Shown here piece after piece: positions 58,696 through 64,000 of a stretch of 64,000 nucleotides of DNA; within the stretch, counting starts at the first letter, position 1; every line of letters begins with the position of its first letter. The notes below the pieces were generated by a model. That model worked only from the letters and a program-made list of their open reading frames with translations, ran no database searches and was not told the origin of the DNA. The position numbers and the translations under genes are program-made. This DNA comes from Corynebacterium renale. GTDB lineage: Bacteria; Actinomycetota; Actinomycetes; Mycobacteriales; Mycobacteriaceae. The DNA lies in assembly GCF_002563965.1 (NCBI RefSeq), contig NZ_PDJF01000001.1:2108001-2172000 (forward strand), written 5' to 3'.

Positions 58696-59190
58696 TCACA
58701 CAAAGTCCCCCCCTGCGTAACCAGCGGCGCCCGGAACATTATCGACGGCCATAATTTGCTTCATGACCGTACGCATTCCGTCCAGTTGCTCAGCCGAAAG
58801 GTGATCAAAAATGAGGCGCCGCACATTTTCCACGTGCTCGGGAGCGGCATGGCGCAGGCGGCTGCGACCTTCGTCGGTAAGCGAAACCATAACCCCACGA
58901 GCGTCGCCCTCGCTCTTACACTTTGCGACGAGCCCACGACGTTCCATGCGCGTCACCTGGTGAGAGGTGCGAGAACGATCCCAATCGAGGTCAGTGCACA
59001 AATCGCGGAGCCGCAACTCTTCGTTGGGTGCTTCAGATAGTGATACGAGTACGGAAAACTCGGAAGAAGAGAGGTTCTGCCCCATCTGGAGTGTTTCATC
59101 CAGACTGCGGTCAATTTTTCGGCTGGCGGCCAGCATGAGACGCCATAATCCTTGTTCTTCTTCATTGAGCCATCGCGGAGTTGTTGACAT
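58696..59190 (-). CDS. MarR-family transcriptional regulator
   Basis: A 164-aa winged-helix regulator. The DNA-binding region is LSSSEFSVLVSLSEAPNEELRLRDLCTDLDWDRSRTSHQVTRMERRGLV (about residues 40-90), followed by the wing (KCKSEGDARGVMVSLTDEG) and a dimerisation helix. No ligand can be assigned. It is divergent from the YceI gene, and a hyphenated palindrome lies 26 bp before its start, so it probably regulates itself and yceI. Confidence 0.9.
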   Translation of the reverse strand: MSTTPRWLNEEEQGLWRLMLAASRKIDRSLDETLQMGQNLSSSEFSVLVSLSEAPNEELRLRDLCTDLDWDRSRTSHQVTRMERRGLVAKCKSEGDARGVMVSLTDEGRSRLRHAAPEHVENVRRLIFDHLSAEQLDGMRTVMKQIMAVDNVPGAAGYAGGDFV

Positions 59191-59215
59191 GCTTGCAAGT
59201 TTATACGTAGGTTAA

Positions 59216-59241
59216 TTTAAACCCCGCATTAGGGCTTTAAA
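59216..59241. promoter_or_regulatory. Candidate MarR operator
   Basis: TTTAAA-CCC ... GGG-C-TTTAAA (59216-59224 with 59232-59241) is a 26-bp hyphenated inverted repeat between the MarR and YceI genes. Further AGTTTA/TTTAAA half sites lie nearby (59198-59203 and 59254-59261), suggesting cooperative binding. Confidence 0.5.
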
Positions 59242-59283
59242 CTGCACGTTTCCAAGTTTAAGAAAGATACTTTCCCGCATTTG

Positions 59284-59311
59284 TTGACACGTAAACATAT
59301 CGGTGTATAGT
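59284..59311 (+). promoter_or_regulatory. Near-consensus promoter of yceI
   Basis: TTGACA (59284-59289), a 16-nt spacer and TATAGT (59306-59311). This is the best sigma-A match in the window and predicts a leader of about 55 nt before the yceI start at 59374. Confidence 0.8.
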
Positions 59312-59373
59312 GGTTAGCGTACACATCAACAAAAGGGAATGTCCCGGACGTTCCCACATTGAAAGGAAATATT

Positions 59374-59904
59374 ATGGCTAACTTGACTGGTACCTGGAAC
59401 TTGGACCCTGCACACACCAATATTGGTTTTACTGCTCGTCACGCGATGGTGACCAAGGTGCGCGGCAATTTCGCAGAATTCTCCGACAAGATTGTTATCG
59501 GCGAGGACATCAAGGACTCCACCATCGAGGTTGCTATCAAGACTGCTTCCGTTGACACCGGCAACGCTGATCGCGATGCTCACGTCCACGGAGAAGACTT
59601 CTTCGACGTCGAGAAGTACCCGGAGATGACCTTCAAGGCAACGTCCATCGACATCGATGGCAATGAAGGCACCATCACTGGCGACCTGACGATTAAGGAA
59701 ACCACCAAGCCTGTCACCCTGGACGTGGAAATCTTCGGTGTCGAGGAAGACCCATTCGGTAACACCCGCGCAGGTTTCGAGGCAACCACCCAGATCAACC
59801 GCACTGACTTCGGTGTTGACTTCCAGGCTCCACTGAAGTCTGGTGGCATGCTCGTCTCTGAGAAGATCACCATCGAAATCGAAGGCTCTGCTATCAAGGC
59901 TTAA
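59374..59904 (+). CDS. yceI: YceI-family protein
   Basis: A 176-aa lipocalin-like YceI-fold protein that binds amphiphilic or polyisoprenoid molecules. The family pattern is clear: GTWNLDPAHTNIGFTARHAMVTKVRGNF at the start, DAHVHGEDFFDVEKYPEMTFK and the terminal FGVDF. It has no signal peptide, so it is predicted to be cytoplasmic, as in other actinobacteria. A GAAAGGA site precedes ATG 59374. A near-consensus promoter suggests strong expression, and divergence from a MarR gene suggests repression by it. Confidence 0.93.
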   Translation: MANLTGTWNLDPAHTNIGFTARHAMVTKVRGNFAEFSDKIVIGEDIKDSTIEVAIKTASVDTGNADRDAHVHGEDFFDVEKYPEMTFKATSIDIDGNEGTITGDLTIKETTKPVTLDVEIFGVEEDPFGNTRAGFEATTQINRTDFGVDFQAPLKSGGMLVSEKITIEIEGSAIKA

Positions 59905-59957
59905 GCCAGGAAACGTGAGGCAACTCGCGTGAGGAGCGTGTAGCCTCCTCTCTTTCC

Positions 59958-60000
59958 CAATGCCGTGGGCGCACTACCATGCGTCCACGGCATTGTTTTT
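59958..60000 (+). terminator. Intrinsic terminator of yceI
   Basis: A 16-bp stem with one G-T pair (59958-59973 with 59980-59995) is followed by TTTTT on the plus strand, 53 nt beyond the yceI stop and directly against the convergent SbcC-like gene. Confidence 0.9.
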
Positions 60001-62623
60001 ACTTGGAACGCAATAGTGACATCGGGTAATCGTGTTTATTGGCCACAGCATCGAAGCGCTCTGGCACGCACGTCAGAACAAAGACTTGCCGTTTCTTACC
60101 CAGGCGGTTCACCATCATGGCCATATCGTTGAGCCTGCCGGTATCGGTGTTTCCTAGAGCATCATCGATGAACACCGGAACTGGGCTGTCACTGCTGCCG
60201 TCTGCAAGCTTGGCCACAGCAAACCGTGACAACAACATGAGCTGTTCTTTCGCACCTCCAGACAAATCACCCACTGGCACCGTGCGGTCTCCTTGCGTGC
60301 GTTCCACGATCCGCAAAGTGTCATCGAGGTTGAAGCGAACGTCCGCACCGAAAATCGGTTGCGCCATTTCTTGGAGAGCATCCGCGAAAGGCTGTGCGTA
60401 TCGCTGACGTGCTGCATCTTGATGCGCCCGTAACGTCGTTCGGAGTACCTTGGCAGCGTTCGCTTGGCGGCGGATTGAGTTCAGCTTCGCTTCCGCTGCC
60501 GCGTAACGGTCTTCTGCTTGGGCTTGGCGCTCCTCTGCACCCTCCGCTTGTTCAATGCGTCCTTGATACTGGTTAACCGTGTCGCGGGCATCCTGGATGC
60601 GTTGTCGAGCGGCCTTCAATTTAGCCTCGGCAGCCTCATAGCGATCCTCCGCTTCTTGTGGCTGCATTTCTTTATAAGCCACCTCAATTTCCTGCAGAGC
60701 TGCACGGGAAGCTTCCAGATTGCGCTCGGCTACCGCAACCCGCTGAGCAAGAGATTCCTCATCAGATTCTTTTTCCATGGCCTGGAGCTGTGCAGACACA
60801 CGTTCACATTCCTGTACCGCAAGTTCATGGCGTGCGTTGGCTTGAGTCAGCGCTGATGCAGCCTTTTTCTCAAGCCAGGGTTCCCGTTCTTTCTCTGCTG
60901 TACGCAGAGTTAACGTGGCCGCCCGGTGTACTTCCTCGAGCTCGCTGACTCTTTTTTCCACAGCATCCGCGGTCTCTTTGGGTTCGGGCCTTCCGTTCCA
61001 GTGCTGTTCCAACTCAGCGCATCGTTGACGGGCTTGGGGCACATCTATGTCCCCGACAGCGTCGGAATAGGCTTTCTGCGCTTGGTTGAGCGTTTCTTCC
61101 GCGGTTTCCGTTGCAGAACGCCGTTCGTAGGCTTCATCGAGAGAAAGGAGGTGTGCTTTTTCTAATGCTCGCTTCCATTGGGTACGGGCATCGTCAAGCT
61201 CGTCGCGCACCGTGGTAGAACTGTTTTTACCTGGAGAAAATATCGCCGTAACGTCACCTATGTGAATTGTGCTTCCGGCATTCAGGTGCACGTTGGGCTT
61301 GTCTGCAGCCTCGTAGGTTTCCCCGTCAACGGTAATGCGCCCCTCACCTGTGAATTCCAGGGTTGCCTGTGCCGCCTGCAGAACTGCACGCGCCACCTCG
61401 ACTGTGGCGTGTAGTTTCTCCAGGTTCGCTAAGTCTTTCTTCGATAAAGGATGCTCGGGCATTGCGCTTCTCGCGGCAGTAATTGCTTTTTCAGCCTCAT
61501 CGATCTGCGCAATCCGTTGCCGTAGATTTTGGAATTCTGCGAATTCTACAACGCTCTTGAGTGTCTTCTTCTCCACGTCAAGTTCCTGGTAGGCGCGATC
61601 TTCTGCCTCACGTGCCTCCGCCACACGCTGTGCCAGTTCTGTGATCTTGACTGCTTCTTTATCTGCAGCTTCTTGTGCCTCAACGAGTGCGTCATGTGCT
61701 CGCTGTACAGCTTCGCTCCGAGCTTTCTCTTCCGCCTTTAGCGCATCAAGGCGATCTTGCTCAGAGCGAACGTACTTTACTTTCTCCTGAGCTTGATCAA
61801 CGCCACGTCGGGCTTTTTCGAGCTCTTCAATTATTGCCTTTGCTTTCTCTACAGCGTGAAGTGCATTGTCGCGCGCTGCTACGAGGCTAGGCTCGTTTTT
61901 CAGATTGAGTTCGATGGTCTCATGTGCACGTTCAACCTCTTGGACAAAAGTGCGTAAATCTTTCACTTCCGCCACGGCAGCGTCTTGAGCAGCTAGCGCT
62001 GCAGCGTGCTCGGATTCAGCGCGATCTAACTCCGAAGATTTTTTCACCTGCCCCTTTGCTGTGTAGTACTTGCCATATTCTTCTTCGACAGCGCGCATGA
62101 GGTCGTCGTCAGAGCTAGCAAAGTAATCCGCGTCGCCACCAGTCTGACTATTCAACGCCTTTTCCAGCGAAGGGATACCGACAGCCGCTAACTCTGGGTC
62201 TAATTCATCCTGGCTAATAAAGAGCTTGTCCAACAGGTTCCGGTCAACGTTGTTTTCTAGAATCTGCTGCAGCTCATTGTCTGCTTCACGGTCAACATAC
62301 TGTGCTGGTCGCGGAGCTGTAAGGTGCAGCCGCGAAGCAGCTGCTTTTAACCAGCGCTTCTCTATGGTGAAGGTATACTCCCCTACCGTCGCACGCAGTT
62401 TCACTGTCGGAGCCACGGACTGCCCTACCGGTTGTATGGCTTTGATTTCTTTTTTCTTTGTGTGGTGCGGTTCAGTAAGCGCGCGCGAAATAGCTTCGAG
62501 CACCGTGGATTTACCCTGCTCATTATCACCACTAATCACAAAGACGCCTGTCTCCGGCAATTCTTCGAGGGTGAGGTGGGTGATTCCGCGGAAATTTTCA
62601 ATCTCCACACTATGAATAATCAT
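59999..62623 (-). CDS. SbcC/Rad50-like ATPase without zinc hook
   Basis: A 874-aa SMC-like ATPase. Walker A is GDNEQGKST (residues 32-40), long coiled coils occupy about 195-390 and 470-770, and the C-terminal signature SGGAKEQ (788-794) and Walker B PVFIDDALGNTD complete the head. At the coil apex there is no CxxC zinc hook. Residues 421-468 instead look like a small beta domain (RITVDGETYEAADKPNVHL). This favours a YhaN/SbcC-like relative over canonical SbcC. It starts 14 nt after the nuclease gene stop, so the two form a complex-encoding pair. Confidence 0.88.
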   Translation of the reverse strand: MIIHSVEIENFRGITHLTLEELPETGVFVISGDNEQGKSTVLEAISRALTEPHHTKKKEIKAIQPVGQSVAPTVKLRATVGEYTFTIEKRWLKAAASRLHLTAPRPAQYVDREADNELQQILENNVDRNLLDKLFISQDELDPELAAVGIPSLEKALNSQTGGDADYFASSDDDLMRAVEEEYGKYYTAKGQVKKSSELDRAESEHAAALAAQDAAVAEVKDLRTFVQEVERAHETIELNLKNEPSLVAARDNALHAVEKAKAIIEELEKARRGVDQAQEKVKYVRSEQDRLDALKAEEKARSEAVQRAHDALVEAQEAADKEAVKITELAQRVAEAREAEDRAYQELDVEKKTLKSVVEFAEFQNLRQRIAQIDEAEKAITAARSAMPEHPLSKKDLANLEKLHATVEVARAVLQAAQATLEFTGEGRITVDGETYEAADKPNVHLNAGSTIHIGDVTAIFSPGKNSSTTVRDELDDARTQWKRALEKAHLLSLDEAYERRSATETAEETLNQAQKAYSDAVGDIDVPQARQRCAELEQHWNGRPEPKETADAVEKRVSELEEVHRAATLTLRTAEKEREPWLEKKAASALTQANARHELAVQECERVSAQLQAMEKESDEESLAQRVAVAERNLEASRAALQEIEVAYKEMQPQEAEDRYEAAEAKLKAARQRIQDARDTVNQYQGRIEQAEGAEERQAQAEDRYAAAEAKLNSIRRQANAAKVLRTTLRAHQDAARQRYAQPFADALQEMAQPIFGADVRFNLDDTLRIVERTQGDRTVPVGDLSGGAKEQLMLLSRFAVAKLADGSSDSPVPVFIDDALGNTDTGRLNDMAMMVNRLGKKRQVFVLTCVPERFDAVANKHDYPMSLLRSK

Positions 62624-62637
62624 CTTCTATTCCCCTT

Positions 62638-63777
62638 TTACGCCTTAACCGCCGAGCCGAGCCGGAAAAGCAAGTTCACTGCGTCTGTTTCTCCCGCTTC
62701 GATAAGTTCGTTCAAAGCGTCAGCAGCAAAGCCCTTCAAGCCCAGGTTCTCTAGATCTTCGTCACCCGGTTCCAAATGCAATTGCATAAGCCGTTGCCGC
62801 GGATACAAAGCGGCAAAAATTGGACTAAGGCTCTCCAATCCGGCCTCTAACTTGTGCATCTCTGCCACATTCACTGTGCCGTGCAACGCGTACTTAATTA
62901 CCGTGCGTTCCTTATTCTCGTAAGCGCGCAGTTCATCAAGGAAACTATCCACGTCTGATTCAGAGTTAATATCGCGCGTCAGGGCTTCGAAAATCCATAC
63001 ACCCACCGGCAGCTTTTCCACCGAAACAGCTGCTTGGCGAACGCCATCTTTTTCAACTTCCACCACGAGGACATTGCCGGAATCTATTTCCCCGCTGCGA
63101 GCGTCAGGGTCCATATAGTCCGTAGTTTCGGGTGCCCCTGAAAACCACACCGCTCCCGATTCCGACACATCAGCGGTACTGTGCGAGTCCCCGAGTGCTA
63201 CGTAATCAAAAGCCCCTGCCCTAAGCGGAGCTTCTAATGCTGCGACATCGATGTAATCAGCAGTTTGCTCCTCACCGAAACGGACTGCCTGACCATGGCC
63301 TAATACAATGCGTATATCCGAACTAGGCGCCAGGTCGGATACTGCGCGCGCAACAAGATCGTCGGCAGCATGCCGCGCTAATAGCGGTGCCCCCACGACA
63401 TACACACCTGGTTTTACTTCAACAGGATCGGAGTCTGCTACACAATGCAATGGTGCTCCAACTTCAGCAACGATGCCTGCAACAATAGAGCCGGCGACTA
63501 AAGGATCATGGTTTCCCGGAAGAATATATGTGGGCACGGGCAGCGAACGCAGAGCATCGACGGCACGTCCACGCGTGCGGGCGCTGACCGAGTTGTACTC
63601 AAAGGTATCGCCGGCCATCACAATGAATTCGCAGCCTTGCTCCGCGGCTATTTCTCCTATTCGGTGAATAGCGGTGATGCGGGCGTCGTCGAAACGCGCC
63701 TGAGCATCCGGATCAAGAAAGCTACGCGTCATCCCGATCTGGGCATCTGATGTGTGCAGGAATTTTGTTGTCGTCAT
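62638..63777 (-). CDS. SbcD/Mre11-like metallophosphoesterase
   Basis: A 379-aa calcineurin-like phosphoesterase, probably the nuclease partner of the downstream ATPase. Motifs in order are HTSDAQIG (residues 8-15), VMAGDTFEYN, LPGNHDPL, LGHGQ and LGDSHS. In motif I the usual D-x-H is D-A-Q, so a metal-ligand histidine is replaced by glutamine, as in some related exonuclease subfamilies. The C-terminal 130 residues are the capping domain. ATG 63777 (MTTTKFLHTSD) is chosen. Upstream codons to 63807 are not conserved. Confidence 0.88.
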   Translation of the reverse strand: MTTTKFLHTSDAQIGMTRSFLDPDAQARFDDARITAIHRIGEIAAEQGCEFIVMAGDTFEYNSVSARTRGRAVDALRSLPVPTYILPGNHDPLVAGSIVAGIVAEVGAPLHCVADSDPVEVKPGVYVVGAPLLARHAADDLVARAVSDLAPSSDIRIVLGHGQAVRFGEEQTADYIDVAALEAPLRAGAFDYVALGDSHSTADVSESGAVWFSGAPETTDYMDPDARSGEIDSGNVLVVEVEKDGVRQAAVSVEKLPVGVWIFEALTRDINSESDVDSFLDELRAYENKERTVIKYALHGTVNVAEMHKLEAGLESLSPIFAALYPRQRLMQLHLEPGDEDLENLGLKGFAADALNELIEAGETDAVNLLFRLGSAVKA

Positions 63778-63837
63778 AGTTCTATGTCTAGCAAAAGCCC
63801 CCGACATCAGCAGCTGCTGTGTTCGAACACCTGGAAA

Positions 63838-64000
63838 TTAGGAGTCTTGGCCCGTCAACACATCGTAGAGTTCTTCGATGTCGGCTACGGCACGCAACTG
63901 CTCCACAGAGGTGTAGGAAACTAGGCGCATCGCCTTATGCAGCAAGTCGATGTCTGACTCTTCAATTGCAGGGCTTACCTTGGGGTTAGGTAGGGAGGGA
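63838..64000 (-). CDS. Partial gene cut by the window edge, function unknown
   Basis: The last 54 codons of a minus-strand gene run off the right edge with no in-frame stop. The visible C-terminus (ending IEELYDVLTGQDS) is acidic and predicted to be helical. I do not recognise a family. It would be upstream of the SbcD-like gene with about 60 nt between them, and may be in the same operon. Confidence 0.55.
   Translation of the reverse strand, partial: PSLPNPKVSPAIEESDIDLLHKAMRLVSYTSVEQLRAVADIEELYDVLTGQDS

Overview
The window looks like chromosomal DNA of a Corynebacterium-type actinomycete with moderately high G+C. The evidence is gene content and order: argS-lysA, a separate hom-thrB pair, rho-prfA-prmC-tsaC-wecA-atpI-atpBEFHAGDC-(DUF2550)-nucS, etfB-etfA-iscS-mnmA, and ligA next to gatC-gatA. 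It encodes the actinobacterial mismatch endonuclease NucS. It also has several promoters whose -10 hexamer ends exactly 7 nt before the start codon, the hallmark of leaderless actinobacterial transcripts. I see no insertion sequence, prophage, CRISPR array or rRNA. There is one tRNA gene, tRNA-Arg(CCG).

Layout. 1-19.6 kb is mostly minus-strand housekeeping: gatCA, ligA, mnmA, a cysteine desulfurase, electron-transfer flavoprotein, a THUMP-like methyltransferase, Nudix, an ABC ATPase, a CnoX-like co-chaperone and nucS. Small plus-strand islands lie within it: an ACT protein, a DnaQ-like exonuclease, CopZ behind a CsoR-type operator, an MFS exporter and a spermidine-synthase-like protein. 19.6-33.8 kb is one continuous minus-strand block holding the complete F1Fo ATP synthase, wecA, tsaC, prmC, prfA and rho. 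33.8-41.5 kb has an acyl-CoA ligase, thrB, hom, lysA and argS. 42.0-45.5 kb is a plus-strand operon of five genes that I regard as the most novel part. Its centre is a membrane b-type cytochrome fused to a sulfite-oxidase/YedY-type molybdopterin domain, accompanied by a small membrane protein, a soluble protein of unknown family and two tandem-duplicated three-helix membrane proteins. 45.7-48.2 kb has a lactate permease and a divergent TetR regulator. 48.3-57.9 kb is a molybdenum-cofactor and molybdate-uptake cluster: moaA, moeA, moaC, moeB-rhodanese, moaE, moaB/mog, a second moeA, moaD, modA and a fused modBC. 58.2-64 kb has the tRNA, PspC, a MarR regulator divergent from YceI, and an SbcCD-like pair.

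How the parts fit. The Mod transporter and Moa/Moe/Mog proteins would supply the cofactor for the molybdo-cytochrome, the only molybdoenzyme visible here. The same 14-bp palindrome (TGTAC-N4-GTACA) lies at the predicted promoter of both the molybdo-cytochrome operon and modA, suggesting one regulator controls enzyme and molybdate uptake together. The enzyme's substrate is unknown, and topology reasoning places its molybdenum domain in the cytoplasm, unlike secreted MsrP/YedY.
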